The notes under the pieces are model-generated. The model was not told the origin of the DNA. It saw nothing but the letters and a program-made list of their open reading frames with translations, and did no database searches. From contig NZ_JARKMY010000010.1 in NCBI RefSeq assembly GCF_029360725.1, forward strand, positions 948,431 to 1,012,430: 64,000 bases of DNA. Reading direction: 5' to 3'. Numbering within the stretch: the first letter of the stretch is position 1; every line of letters starts with the position of its first letter. Positions 8,659 to 17,199 of this stretch are shown here, piece by piece. The translations under genes and the position numbers were made by a program. The stretch is from Chryseolinea sp. H1M3-3 (GTDB lineage: Bacteria > Bacteroidota > Bacteroidia > Cytophagales > Cyclobacteriaceae).

Positions 8659-10008
8659 ATGAAAAGAAGTATGAAAAATCCAATTATGGCCAGTGTTGTA
8701 ATGCTGGCTTTGCTGTTTACTGCTAACGGAGCATTTGCACAGTGTAAAGAAGTTGTCTGGCCTACTGATGGCGCGCAAAGAGCCAAGGCTGAAGAAAGTA
8801 AAGTTCTTTATGAAGACGCGAAAAACTCCAAACAGTATAAACAAGCGTTGCCTCCATTAAACTGGTTGTTGGCTAACGTTCCTCAATTCCATTCAAGCTT
8901 ATACATCAACGCAGCTGATATTTATGATGAACTCGCATCAGCAGAAAAAGATGCTGCCCGCAAAAAGGTATATGTGGATTCCTTGATGATAGTTTATGAT
9001 ATGAGAATGAAAAATTGCGGTGAAGATCCTGTTGTTCACAACCGCAAGGCATTAGCATATTTAAAACATAATATTAATGAGCAACCTGCCGAAGCTTTGA
9101 AATTACTGGATGAAACATTCAAAAAGAATGGCAACAATATAATGGATGCTACCCTGGTCCCTTATTTTCAAACAGTACGCTTAAATGCACTCAAGTTCAA
9201 GAACATGACTGACGTTCAAATTTTAGAGCGGTACGACAAACTGATGGAGATCATTGATAACAAAATCAAAAAGACTCAGAGCGAGGGTAAACCTGTTGAT
9301 AAATACAAAAAGTATAAAGATGATATCGATGCCATACTCATCACGATGGTGAAAGTTGATTGTGACTTCGTTAGAGCTAATCTGGCGCCTAAGTATAAAC
9401 AGAATCCAACGGACATCTCTTTGGCCAAGAAAATATTCTCTTTCATGCTTCAGGGAAAATGTACTGACGACCCCCTTTGGTTACAAGCTGCGGAAACTGT
9501 TTACAATGACCCAGCAGGCCAAAAAGATTGTGGTTTGGCAAAAAATTTAGGGATCATCTACATGTCGAAAGATGACTTCGAGAAAGCCGAGAAGTTTTTG
9601 ACGGAAGCACAAGGTGTGTGTACTGACAGCCAGGATAAAGCCGAAGTATTGCTGAGCCTTGGAACCCTATCTTCAAGAAGAGGTAAAAAGTCCGAAGCAC
9701 GCGAATTGTATCGCCAGGCTGCGTCAGCAAATGCTACGGTTGCCAAAGAGGCTTATGAGAAAATAGGCGACTTATATTTTAACAGTCATGGTGATTGCGC
9801 GAAAAAGGTGAACCAAGCGGACGACCGTCTGGTGTATTTGCTCGCAGCTGATTACTATCAACGGGCTGGCAATGGCAAAAAAATAGCCATGGCAAAAGAA
9901 GGCTTCCCTTCCAAGGAGGAAATCTTCCTTGTGAATTACCAGCCCGGCGATACAAAGAAAGTAGAATGCTGGATCAACGAATCCACAACGATCAGAACAA
10001 GAGATTGA
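8659..10008 (+). CDS. Secreted tetratricopeptide-repeat protein
   Basis: A 449-residue exported protein with a signal peptide ending at about residue 27 (NGAFAQ before CKEVVW). The body is helical with TPR-like units: about residues 60-75 (ALPPLNWLLANVPQFHSS), 295-325 (AKNLGIIYMSKDDFEKAEKFLTEAQ) and 328-360 (AEVLLSLGTLSSRRGKKSEARELYRQA). Several spaced cysteines suggest an oxidising periplasmic location. It probably works with the barrel encoded immediately upstream, for example as a periplasmic scaffold; that is inferred from the two-base gap only. A strong terminator follows. Confidence 0.8.
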   Translation: MKRSMKNPIMASVVMLALLFTANGAFAQCKEVVWPTDGAQRAKAEESKVLYEDAKNSKQYKQALPPLNWLLANVPQFHSSLYINAADIYDELASAEKDAARKKVYVDSLMIVYDMRMKNCGEDPVVHNRKALAYLKHNINEQPAEALKLLDETFKKNGNNIMDATLVPYFQTVRLNALKFKNMTDVQILERYDKLMEIIDNKIKKTQSEGKPVDKYKKYKDDIDAILITMVKVDCDFVRANLAPKYKQNPTDISLAKKIFSFMLQGKCTDDPLWLQAAETVYNDPAGQKDCGLAKNLGIIYMSKDDFEKAEKFLTEAQGVCTDSQDKAEVLLSLGTLSSRRGKKSEARELYRQAASANATVAKEAYEKIGDLYFNSHGDCAKKVNQADDRLVYLLAADYYQRAGNGKKIAMAKEGFPSKEEIFLVNYQPGDTKKVECWINESTTIRTRD

Positions 10009-10025
10009 TAAAACTTAATAATTTT

Positions 10026-10056
10026 AAAAAGGCCATAGCTCTTCTATGGCCTTTTT
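10026..10056 (+). terminator. Rho-independent terminator after the coaX operon
   Basis: GGCCATAG (10031-10038), a 5-base loop and CTATGGCC (10044-10051), flanked by A5 and T5 that extend the stem and give the U tract. It ends the coaX-barrel-TPR transcript, 12 bases before the lptC start. Confidence 0.88.
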
Positions 10057-10068
10057 CATTTTAATGAT

Positions 10069-10584
10069 ATGATAAGATATCTCTTCATCTTGTGTTTTGC
10101 AGTTATCAGCTGCACGCAATCGGAGTTAAAAGAACCCGTTGAATATACCGGGCCATTGCGCGAAGTTGAAAACATTGAATTATACAACAGTGAGAATGAG
10201 CGCATCAAATTAAAACTCACAGGCGAACTATTTTATGAATATGCAAACGGAGACAGAGAGTTTCCTAAAGGAGTTTATATCGAAATGTATAATGAATTTG
10301 GAAGACTTGAATCAACCCTCCGCGCCAACTATGCAAAATTTATAAAAGAAAAAGAACACTGGTTAGGGCAAGGCAAAGTAGAGTTGAAAAATGTTATCAA
10401 GAACGAACAACTTAATACGGAAGAACTTTTTTGGAATCCTAAAACACAAAAAATTCATACCGACAAATTTGTCACCATCCGTCAGCAGGGAGATGTTATC
10501 TATGGAACCGGTCTCGACGCTATGCAGGATCTAACCGATTATGCCATAGGAAATGTCGAGGGCACCATAGAAGTAAAGGAGTAA
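10069..10584 (+). CDS. lptC: LPS export protein LptC, lipoprotein form
   Basis: Periplasmic component of the lipopolysaccharide transport bridge, passing LPS from LptBFG to LptA. The 171 residues start with a lipoprotein signal (lipobox VISC, Cys15), unlike the membrane-anchored enterobacterial LptC. The rest is a beta-rich domain with repeated short strands (IKLKLTGELFYEYANGD, GVYIEMYNEFGRLEST, then KVELKNV and TDKFVTIRQQGDVIYGTGLDA), matching the LptC/DUF1239 fold. A Bacteroidota LptC close to a CorC/HlyC-like gene and a PpiD-like foldase is an arrangement I recall from relatives. It begins directly after a terminator, so it probably has its own promoter, although no clear one is visible in the 12 bases between. 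Confidence 0.85.
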   Translation: MIRYLFILCFAVISCTQSELKEPVEYTGPLREVENIELYNSENERIKLKLTGELFYEYANGDREFPKGVYIEMYNEFGRLESTLRANYAKFIKEKEHWLGQGKVELKNVIKNEQLNTEELFWNPKTQKIHTDKFVTIRQQGDVIYGTGLDAMQDLTDYAIGNVEGTIEVKE

Positions 10585-10646
10585 CTCCCGACTGATTCTT
10601 CATTTAAGGACCACGCCCAAGAAATTATCACTATTTTTACCGGGAC

Positions 10647-10802
10647 ATGAAACTGGTTGATGTTCTTGTTTTATCGCTCGCAGTTGCGTTTCTAATTATT
10701 GGCATTCATCAAACGATGATACTCGGCATTGAAAACGCATATTGGGCTTTAATGCTGGCACTCATATTATATTTTGTTTATAATTTGAGAAAGAGAAAAT
10801 GA
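10647..10802 (+). CDS. Small membrane protein, 51 residues
   Basis: An open frame of 51 codons begins at ATG 10647 (MKLVDVLVLSLAVAFLIIG) and ends with TGA at 10800-10802. It contains two hydrophobic segments (about residues 5-20 and 32-45) separated by a short polar loop (HQTMILGIENAYW) and ends with a positive tail (NLRKRK), giving an in-in two-helix topology by the positive-inside rule. The stop overlaps the start of the next gene as ATGA, the classic sign of translational coupling. Its composition and context argue for a real gene. Function unknown; possibly an accessory of the CorC/HlyC-type protein downstream. Confidence 0.75.
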   Translation: MKLVDVLVLSLAVAFLIIGIHQTMILGIENAYWALMLALILYFVYNLRKRK

Positions 10803-12088
10803 CCATGGATGTTCCTCTGATTTTTGGCATTGCCCTCTCTCTGTTTTTGTCATTTTTTTTTATGTGCTTTGAAGTTGCCTACCTAATGGCAAATAAGTCG
10901 GCCCTTGAGGAGGAGGCCAACAACGGCGGATTCAACGCCAGAATTCTTGTATTCTTCATCCAAAAACCAGCATGGTTAATTGGCTCAGCACGGGTAGGAT
11001 ACTGCACCGCCCTGGTGTTTTTCGGGTACTTTATGGCCCAATTACTGCTACCAACCGTTGCTGACATTCTGCCTAGAACATTAAATCATACACTCATAAC
11101 GGTGTTGGTTCAAAGTATTTTTTCGGCCCTGCTAATTTTGATTGTTGCCCAACTGCTGCCCAAAGTTTTAGGTAACATTTACCCGCAGCGCGTGCTGTTA
11201 ATTTCCGCCATGCTTTTTGGTATCTCTTCATTGCTATTATCGCCCTTTACCTATAGCATTCTTTTTCTATCCCGACTAATTGCTATCAAGGTGCTTCACC
11301 TCGAATACAACGAGGAAAATCCACTTTTTGGAATTACGAGCCTCAACCAGTATTTCAAGAATATTTATAACGTCAAAGAAGATAATCTCAATCTGGAGTT
11401 AGATAAAAAAATACTGGAAAACGCCCTAGCGTTCAAACGGGTTAAAATTCGGGACTGCATGATTCCTCGTAACGAAATTACAGCAGTTGACATCACTGCA
11501 GGATTGGAAAAATTGCATCAAATTTTTGTAGAAAGTGGTCATTCAAAGATCATCATTTACAAAGATAGCCTTGACGATATTGTTGGTTATTGTCATTCAT
11601 CTTCCCTCTTTACAGTACCAAAAAAAATCGAAGACATCTTAACCCCCGTCATTAATGTACCCGAGACTTCTTTAGCGAGTGATTTGATGTTACAATTCAT
11701 CAATGAGAAAAAGAGCCTTGCCGTGGTTATGGATGAATTTGGGGGAACGTCAGGTATCGTAAGCCGTGAAGACGTTATAGAAGAGATATTCGGAGAAATC
11801 GAAGATGAATACGACGAAGATGATTTAGTGGAAGAAAAGCTGGATGAATTCAATTATTTACTGAGCGCCCGTCTGGAAATTGATTATTTAAATGAAAAAT
11901 ATGATTGGCAGCTTCCGATTGGAGAATATAACACGTTAGGCGGATTGATTCTGGCATATGCCGAGGATTTCCCGTCGCAAGGTGAAACCATCACTATACC
12001 CCCCTACACTTTTTCAATTCAGGCAACCCATGGAAATCGGATTGACACTATAAAATTGACCCTGGAACCAGCGCATCAAGGCACGTAA
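10799..12088 (+). CDS. CNNM/CorC-HlyC family membrane protein
   Basis: A 429-residue protein of the UPF0053/CNNM family (hemolysin-like, often linked to Mg2+ or Co2+ efflux). Order of domains: DUF21 transmembrane domain (residues 1-185, four hydrophobic segments), a pair of CBS domains (about 215-335, with VKIRDCMIPRNEITAVD and later VVMDEFGGTSGIVSREDVIEEIFGEI), then a CorC_HlyC ligand domain (about 350-425, with YNTLGGLIL). An acidic linker EIEDEYDEDD precedes the last domain. It overlaps the preceding 51-residue gene by four bases. The related Bacteroidota protein GldE has the same architecture, so a gliding-related role cannot be excluded, but no gld gene is adjacent. Confidence 0.88.
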   Translation: MTMDVPLIFGIALSLFLSFFFMCFEVAYLMANKSALEEEANNGGFNARILVFFIQKPAWLIGSARVGYCTALVFFGYFMAQLLLPTVADILPRTLNHTLITVLVQSIFSALLILIVAQLLPKVLGNIYPQRVLLISAMLFGISSLLLSPFTYSILFLSRLIAIKVLHLEYNEENPLFGITSLNQYFKNIYNVKEDNLNLELDKKILENALAFKRVKIRDCMIPRNEITAVDITAGLEKLHQIFVESGHSKIIIYKDSLDDIVGYCHSSSLFTVPKKIEDILTPVINVPETSLASDLMLQFINEKKSLAVVMDEFGGTSGIVSREDVIEEIFGEIEDEYDEDDLVEEKLDEFNYLLSARLEIDYLNEKYDWQLPIGEYNTLGGLILAYAEDFPSQGETITIPPYTFSIQATHGNRIDTIKLTLEPAHQGT

Positions 12089-12183
12089 TGTCCGGTAGGT
12101 CCTGTTTAAGTTGATATTTGAAGTATTTAAAGACCGGGTAAGAGCTTTTTGAGGACTATATTTTTCTAATAAAGAATCCGGGT

Positions 12184-12191
12184 TAAATTTG
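12184..12191 (+). promoter_or_regulatory. Candidate -7 promoter element before ppiD-like gene
   Basis: TAAATTTG matches the Bacteroidota TAnnTTTG -7 consensus and lies 20 bases before the foldase ATG. No TTG is found at the right distance upstream, so only half of a promoter is visible. Confidence 0.3.
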
Positions 12192-12211
12192 CGCTCTTTA
12201 AAAATTACTTT

Positions 12212-14320
12212 ATGGCATTGATTGGAACTTTGCGCAATAAAATGGGTACCTGGGTTGTGGTATTCGTGTTTGTGGCAATCGCAGCATTTATTCTTGGCGA
12301 TATTTTTAGCGGTAATTCTTCAATTTTGAATTGGGGTCGAAATAATGTTGGGGAAATTGCAGGCAGGGACATCTCGTACGACGAATTCCAATCGACTATT
12401 CGCGAACGGGAGGCAAGTTATTATTTGCAATTAGGCAGGGAACCTGGTGAGCGTGAGATGCCAGCTGTACGTCAGCAAGCTTGGGATCTTTTGATTGCTC
12501 GTTATGCTATTCAGGCTGAATTTGAAAAAGTTGGCATTGCCGTTACGGAAGATGAACTGGTGGATATGATCTCCGGCAGAAATGTGGATGAGAACCTTAA
12601 ACAAGCATTTACCGATCCTTCCACTGGTGAATTTGATCGCAGCAAGCTTGGCACTTATATCAACCAATTGAAGACCATGCCACCTAATTCAGATGCCCGT
12701 GTTCGCTGGGAGCTTTTCCAACGTGATCTGAAGCCTGGTCGTGAACGCATTAAATATGAAAATCTGCTTATCAAAAGTAACTATATCACTAAGGCCGAAA
12801 CCGAAAGAGAATATCATAACCAGACTGATGTTGCCGAAATCAAATATCTGTACGTGCCATATTATGCTGTGAGCGATTCTGCTGTAAAGGTTACCGATGA
12901 TGCATTGAAAGCCTATTACAACAAAAACATTGAACGTTACAAGACCGAAGCAAGTCGGGATATTAAATACGTTAGTATTTCTGTAGAACCTTCAAAAGAG
13001 GACACGCTTGCCGCTCGTGAAGATTTAGAGCGGTATGCAGTTGAATTAAAAACAGCGCAGGATGATTCAACGTATGCAGCTGCCAACTCAGAAGGCCAAA
13101 ACCCCTATGGGAAATATACACCTTCAACACTTCCTCCGTTCATCAATAAAGACAGCCTCGTTCAGGGAAAAGTATTTGGTCCATTCCTCGATGGTGAAAC
13201 TTATAAAGTCGTGAAAATCTCCCGGATTTTTAAGGATACGGTTTACAGCGCAAGAGCCCGCCATATTTTAATTAAATGGAACGATACAAGCGAGACCGCA
13301 AAAAAAGAAGCCAGAGATAAGGCTCAAGAAATTTTAAAAGACATTAAGGACGGTGCCGATTTTGCAGCAAAAGCACGCGAGTTTGGTACGGATGGAACGG
13401 CATCGCGGGGTGGCGATCTTGGATGGTTTTCCAGTGGCCAAATGGTTAAGCCTTTCGAAACTGCTGTCTTTTCAGCTACGAAGCCTGGGCTTTTGAATAA
13501 CTTGGTTGAGACAGAGTATGGTTATCACCTCATCGACGTTACCAACGTAAAAGACAATACCGCTTACAACGTCGCGGTCATCGAGCGTGCAATTACGCCA
13601 AGTGATGCCACGTTAAATGAGGCCTTCCGTAAAGCTGAGGCTTTTGCAAGTGATATTTCGGATCTTGAAGACTTTGAGTCACGGGCTAAGGAACAAGGAC
13701 TTGTTGTAATGGAAGCAAAAAATATCGTTGCTGGCGACCGCCGGATTGGAACCATGGGTGAAGCGCGGCCGGTAGTGCAGTGGTTGTTCAGAGATGCTTC
13801 CGATGGTAAGATCTCACAAGTATTTGATCTGCAAGACCAAAACGTTGTTGCGATCATGACTGGAGAAATAAAGAAGGGTTATAAACCTTTAGAAACTGTG
13901 AAAGAGGAAATAACTCCTGCGGTTCGGAATGAACTGAAAAGCAAACAAATAATCGAAAAGCTGGCTGGGCTCAAAGGATCACTCGATGAAATTAAAACTG
14001 GTTATGGGCAAGACGCTAATGTATATTCCAGCAGCGATTTAAAATTGAGCAGCAATCAATTGCCCACGGTAGGATTTGATCCGGTCGCAGTAGGTCTTGC
14101 CTTCTCACTTGACAATGGAAAGCGGTCAAAACCGCACGCAGGCGAAAACGGCGTTGTAATGATTGAAATGCTCAACAAGACAATCGCTCCTGCCATTACC
14201 GATTACAGCACGTACAAAACTCAACTCGAGCAAGGAAATACAAATCGTAGCAGCATGGGAATTGCTGAAGCTATTAAAGAGCAGGCAGACGTTGTAGACG
14301 AGCGCTACAAATTTTATTAA
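12212..14320 (+). CDS. ppiD: PpiD-like periplasmic peptidyl-prolyl isomerase/chaperone
   Basis: Inner-membrane-anchored foldase with its bulk in the periplasm, helping outer-membrane proteins fold after Sec export. A single N-terminal helix (about residues 13-31, WVVVFVFVAIAAFILGDIF) precedes a SurA_N-like helical domain (about 40-230). A parvulin domain is seen at about residues 345-450 (ARHILIKW, then GGDLGWFSSGQMVKPFETAVF and YGYHLIDV). A second, degenerate parvulin-like region may lie at 480-560. At 702 residues it is longer than E. coli PpiD (about 620), as in other Bacteroidota. It sits after lptC and the CorC-like gene, in keeping with an envelope-assembly neighbourhood. Confidence 0.88.
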   Translation: MALIGTLRNKMGTWVVVFVFVAIAAFILGDIFSGNSSILNWGRNNVGEIAGRDISYDEFQSTIREREASYYLQLGREPGEREMPAVRQQAWDLLIARYAIQAEFEKVGIAVTEDELVDMISGRNVDENLKQAFTDPSTGEFDRSKLGTYINQLKTMPPNSDARVRWELFQRDLKPGRERIKYENLLIKSNYITKAETEREYHNQTDVAEIKYLYVPYYAVSDSAVKVTDDALKAYYNKNIERYKTEASRDIKYVSISVEPSKEDTLAAREDLERYAVELKTAQDDSTYAAANSEGQNPYGKYTPSTLPPFINKDSLVQGKVFGPFLDGETYKVVKISRIFKDTVYSARARHILIKWNDTSETAKKEARDKAQEILKDIKDGADFAAKAREFGTDGTASRGGDLGWFSSGQMVKPFETAVFSATKPGLLNNLVETEYGYHLIDVTNVKDNTAYNVAVIERAITPSDATLNEAFRKAEAFASDISDLEDFESRAKEQGLVVMEAKNIVAGDRRIGTMGEARPVVQWLFRDASDGKISQVFDLQDQNVVAIMTGEIKKGYKPLETVKEEITPAVRNELKSKQIIEKLAGLKGSLDEIKTGYGQDANVYSSSDLKLSSNQLPTVGFDPVAVGLAFSLDNGKRSKPHAGENGVVMIEMLNKTIAPAITDYSTYKTQLEQGNTNRSSMGIAEAIKEQADVVDERYKFY

Positions 14321-14333
14321 CCTCTTTTACCTG

Positions 14334-14380
14334 GTGGCCACATCTTTCAATTTCTTGAGGGATGTGGCCACTTAATTTTT
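14334..14380 (+). terminator. Terminator after ppiD-like gene, abutting next ATG
   Basis: GTGGCCACATC (14334-14344) pairs with GATGTGGCCAC (14361-14371), an 11-bp stem with a 16-base loop, followed by TTAATTTTT ending at 14380. The next start codon is the very next base, so the hairpin occupies the whole leader of the DUF493 gene. Confidence 0.8.
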
Positions 14381-14644
14381 ATGGATCAGAACTGGATAGA
14401 TTCTTTCCGTGAAAAACTGGACCAACATTATACATGGCCCGCACTTTACGTTTTTAAATTTATTGTGCCCACAGGTAAAGAGGAAGAGGTAAAACAACTC
14501 TTCCCGTTTCATTCCAGTGTGGAGAAATTATCCAAGCGAGGCAATTATAAAAGTGTAACCGTTGAGATGGTGATGCAGTCTGGTGACGCCGTGCTGGATA
14601 TCTACATACAAGCTGCAAAAATTGAAGGTATCGTTGCGCTGTGA
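14381..14644 (+). CDS. DUF493 (YbeD-like) family protein
   Basis: A short 87-residue cytosolic protein with the ACT-like ferredoxin fold of DUF493/Ybe[18 protein letters not shown] near residues 26-42, then [19 protein letters not shown] and the terminal strand [15 protein letters not shown]. YbeD has no settled role, although it sits next to lipoate genes in enterobacteria. The length is normal. ATG 14381 follows the terminator stem directly, leaving no room for a ribosome-binding leader after the T tract, so either translation begins on a readthrough transcript or a leaderless start is used. Confidence 0.82.
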   Translation: MDQNWIDSFREKLDQHYTWPALYVFKFIVPTGKEEEVKQLFPFHSSVEKLSKRGNYKSVTVEMVMQSGDAVLDIYIQAAKIEGIVAL

Positions 14645-14732
14645 CCATTCTTGCCACGAGCTTGTTGAAAGTTTATCCTTTCAAAATTACGATGATCAAA
14701 ATTTTGTATCTAGTAGACTTAAAACTAAGTGT

Positions 14733-14966
14733 ATGAAATGGACAACAGAAAATAACAAGCTAAAGAAGGTCTTCACTTTCAAAGATTTTACTGAAGCCTT
14801 CGGCTTTATGACCAAGGTGGCTATCGTTGCGGAAAAAATGAACCATCATCCTACCTGGACTAACACATGGAACCAAGTAACGTTCGAGCTCTCAACGCAC
14901 GACGCCGGAAACATTGTGACCGAAAAAGACCGGAAGCTTGCCGAGGAAATTGATAAACTAGTTTAA
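14733..14966 (+). CDS. phhB: Pterin-4a-carbinolamine dehydratase
   Basis: Dehydrates 4a-hydroxytetrahydrobiopterin so that the pterin cofactor of aromatic amino acid hydroxylases can be recycled. The 77-residue protein starts at ATG 14733 ([10 protein letters not shown]); an open frame extends 50 codons further upstream but has no pterin-dehydratase similarity and runs over the DUF493 gene, so the short start is chosen. The active-site block [20 protein letters not shown] (about residues 34-53) carries the conserved two histidines and the H-P-x-W pattern, and the terminal LAEEIDKLV is typical. Whether the organism has phenylalanine hydroxylase cannot be seen here. Followed after 19 bases by rlmB. 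Confidence 0.88.
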   Translation: MKWTTENNKLKKVFTFKDFTEAFGFMTKVAIVAEKMNHHPTWTNTWNQVTFELSTHDAGNIVTEKDRKLAEEIDKLV

Positions 14967-14985
14967 CCGTCGTACCTTTTTCAGA

Positions 14986-15720
14986 ATGGAAAAATCCGAC
15001 ATGATCTACGGTACCCGGGCCGTAATGGAAGCTATTGCTGCTGGGAAAGAGATCGACAAAGTTATAATCCAGTCCGGGTTGACAAACGATCTAGTCAAAG
15101 AATTGATCGGTGTAGCACGCAGCAATAATATTCCTGTGGTATATGTACCTGCTGAAAAATTGAAGCGAATGTCTTCAAAAAATCATCAAGGTGTTATTTG
15201 CCTCCTTTCCGCCGTATCGTTTTCGTCTGTTGATGATTTAATTTTTAAAGCATACAACGACGGCCGCGAGCCGTTTTTACTTATCCTTGATCGCATTACA
15301 GATGTTCGAAACTTTGGAGCAATCGTACGCACTGCCGAATGTGCTGGTGTTGATGGAATAATCATTCCCGAGAAAGGAAGCGTGCCCATTACCAGTGACG
15401 CCATGAAAACTTCCGCCGGCGCTTTAAATCATTTGCCTGTTTGCAAAGAAAAAGATTTGAAAAAGACTATCCAGCTACTTCATGACAATGGTATTCGTGT
15501 CCTCGCCTGCACCGAAAAGACAGAACGGAGTATTTATCAGCTTAATCTCTCCGGCCCGATTGCAATTATTATGGGATCGGAAGAAGACGGCATTTCCGAC
15601 AATCTTTTACGTCAGGCTGATGAACTTGCCCGAATTCCGTTAAAGGGAAAAATTGGTTCCCTCAACGTCTCCGTTGCCGCAGGAATTGCATTGTATGAAG
15701 TTGTCAGGCAGAAAGGGTGA
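14986..15720 (+). CDS. rlmB: 23S rRNA 2'-O-methyltransferase, RlmB type
   Basis: SPOUT-class methyltransferase that modifies a guanosine of 23S rRNA using SAM. N-terminal substrate-binding domain (residues 5-80, starting IYGTRAVMEAI) and a C-terminal knotted SpoU domain. The three SpoU motifs are seen: VRNFGAIVRTAEC (about 107-119), IAIIMGSEEDGIS (about 187-199) and IPLKGKIGSLNVSVAAGIALYE (motif 3, near the end). The 244-residue length is that of RlmB/TrmH family proteins. It ends convergently against phoU with a 10-base gap and no obvious terminator. Confidence 0.9.
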   Translation: MEKSDMIYGTRAVMEAIAAGKEIDKVIIQSGLTNDLVKELIGVARSNNIPVVYVPAEKLKRMSSKNHQGVICLLSAVSFSSVDDLIFKAYNDGREPFLLILDRITDVRNFGAIVRTAECAGVDGIIIPEKGSVPITSDAMKTSAGALNHLPVCKEKDLKKTIQLLHDNGIRVLACTEKTERSIYQLNLSGPIAIIMGSEEDGISDNLLRQADELARIPLKGKIGSLNVSVAAGIALYEVVRQKG

Positions 15721-15730
15721 ACGCTAGGAA

Positions 15731-16396
15731 TTATATCTTCTTTTGGTGTTTTAGCACACGGGCCTCAATGTGAAATACAATTTCTTCCCCGATATTCTTC
15801 GTCAGGTCGCCTACACGTTCCAGATTTCTTACGATGGAGAACAGCCTCAGGATAATAGCATGATCATCTGGATACTCTTTCAACAAACTGGAAGCAATTT
15901 TAACCGACCTTTTATTGATTTCATTGAGCGCCTCATCTTTTGAAAAAACTTTTCGTACCAACTTTGTATTTTCTTTTTTCAAAGCCTCATGCATATCCTT
16001 CATCATCACAATGCACACGTCAAGCATTTTATCAATATGAAACTGATGAAAGAAATCCTCGTTTACATTTTTAACATGTTTTTTTAGAAATTTGGCAAAG
16101 CTCGAAGCGTTGTCGGCAATACGTTCAAGGTCATTACTTATTTTGATTGTAGCTAAAACAAACCGGAGGTCAGTAGCCATAGGGTTATGCAAAGCAATTA
16201 TATTCTCGCAATCTTTATCGATGGCTAACTCTTGAGCGTTTATTTTCTTTTCGGTTTCAATAATTCTTTCTGCCAAATCAACATCTTTCTTCTTAATTAC
16301 CTCCCGGCAATGCGTTAATTGATTCTCTACCAAATCAATCATATCCAGAAGATTTTCTTTCAACGCGTGGATTTCTGATTCAACTGGTGCTGCCAT
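15731..16396 (-). CDS. phoU: Phosphate transport regulator PhoU
   Basis: Cytosolic helical protein that couples the PstSCAB transporter to the PhoR/PhoB signalling system and represses the Pho response when phosphate is plentiful. The 221 residues contain the two PhoU three-helix repeats: metal-binding type motifs are visible in RIIETEKKINAQE (about 44-56) and RFVLATIKISNDLERIADNA (about 78-97), and again in the second half (LRLFSIVRNLERVGDLTKNI). It is the last gene of pstSCAB-phoU, 47 bases after pstB. No phoR or phoB gene is in the window. Confidence 0.93.
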   Translation of the reverse strand: MAAPVESEIHALKENLLDMIDLVENQLTHCREVIKKKDVDLAERIIETEKKINAQELAIDKDCENIIALHNPMATDLRFVLATIKISNDLERIADNASSFAKFLKKHVKNVNEDFFHQFHIDKMLDVCIVMMKDMHEALKKENTKLVRKVFSKDEALNEINKRSVKIASSLLKEYPDDHAIILRLFSIVRNLERVGDLTKNIGEEIVFHIEARVLKHQKKI

Positions 16397-16443
16397 GATT
16401 TGTGTAATTGCAAATATTTATAAGTTATTAAAAAACTTTTTCC

Positions 16444-17196
16444 TCATCCAAATCTCCCGGTAATATAATTTTCGGTCTGTTTATGCTTGGGGTTAGTAAA
16501 AATCTCCGATGTTTTATCATATTCCACCAGGTTGCCAAGATAAAAAAAAGCAGTCCTTTCGCTAATCCGTGCCGCTTGCTGCATATTATGCGTAACAATG
16601 ACGATGGTATATTTGGTTTTTAATTCGAAGATTAATTCTTCAATTTTTGCTGTAGAAATTGGATCAAGTGCAGAAGCTGGTTCATCCATAAGAATAATAG
16701 ATGGCTTGACAGCAAGCGTGCGCGCTATACATAAACGTTGTTGTTGTCCTCCGGAAAGAGAGAGTGCTGACTTGTTCAAAATATCTTTCACTTCACCCCA
16801 TAAGGCCGCTTGTTTCAGGCTTTTTTCTACACGATCGGCAATAAGGTCCTTGTCATTACTCCCTTGAATTTTTAAGCCATAAGCAACATTCTCGAAAATT
16901 GATTTCGGAAAAGGGTTAGGCTTCTGAAATACCATGCCAACCTTTTGACGAAGTTCCTCTACCTTTACTTTCTTTCCGTAAATATTCTTTCCATCGATCT
17001 CTATTTTACCTTCCAGCCGAAAGGTGTCGATGTAATCATTCATCCTGTTTAAAGTTCTCAGGAATGTCGATTTCCCGCAACCGGATGGCCCAATAAATGC
17101 CGTTACTGTATTTTCTTTTATACTGAGAGAAATGTCCTTCAATACATGGTTGTCACCATAATAAACATTGACGTCGTCCGCCTCGATGAGCTTCAT
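16444..17196 (-). CDS. pstB: Phosphate ABC transporter ATP-binding protein
   Basis: ATPase of the high-affinity phosphate importer. Canonical ABC motifs: Walker [10 protein letters not shown] (about residues 36-44), Q-loop around [15 protein letters not shown], signature LSGGQQQR (about 147-154), Walker [15 protein letters not shown] (about 166-179) and the H-loop [11 protein letters not shown]. The [10 protein letters not shown] block is a good PstB marker. The 250-residue length is standard. It follows pstA after three bases, so the two are surely cotranscribed. Confidence 0.96.
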   Translation of the reverse strand: MKLIEADDVNVYYGDNHVLKDISLSIKENTVTAFIGPSGCGKSTFLRTLNRMNDYIDTFRLEGKIEIDGKNIYGKKVKVEELRQKVGMVFQKPNPFPKSIFENVAYGLKIQGSNDKDLIADRVEKSLKQAALWGEVKDILNKSALSLSGGQQQRLCIARTLAVKPSIILMDEPASALDPISTAKIEELIFELKTKYTIVIVTHNMQQAARISERTAFFYLGNLVEYDKTSEIFTNPKHKQTENYITGRFG

Positions 17197-17199
17197 ACT

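Noticed and set aside
10799-12088. Naming the CorC/HlyC-like protein GldE
   Set aside because: Architecture matches but no other gliding gene is adjacent, and the family is large.
14665-14684. TTGAAAG ... CTTTCAA hairpin between DUF493 and pterin dehydratase genes
   Set aside because: 7-bp AT-rich stem with no U tract; too weak to call a terminator or regulatory element.
14583-14732. Longer start for the pterin dehydratase gene, adding 50 residues
   Set aside because: The added residues have no similarity to the family, overlap the DUF493 gene, and a standard start MKWTTENN is present at 14733.
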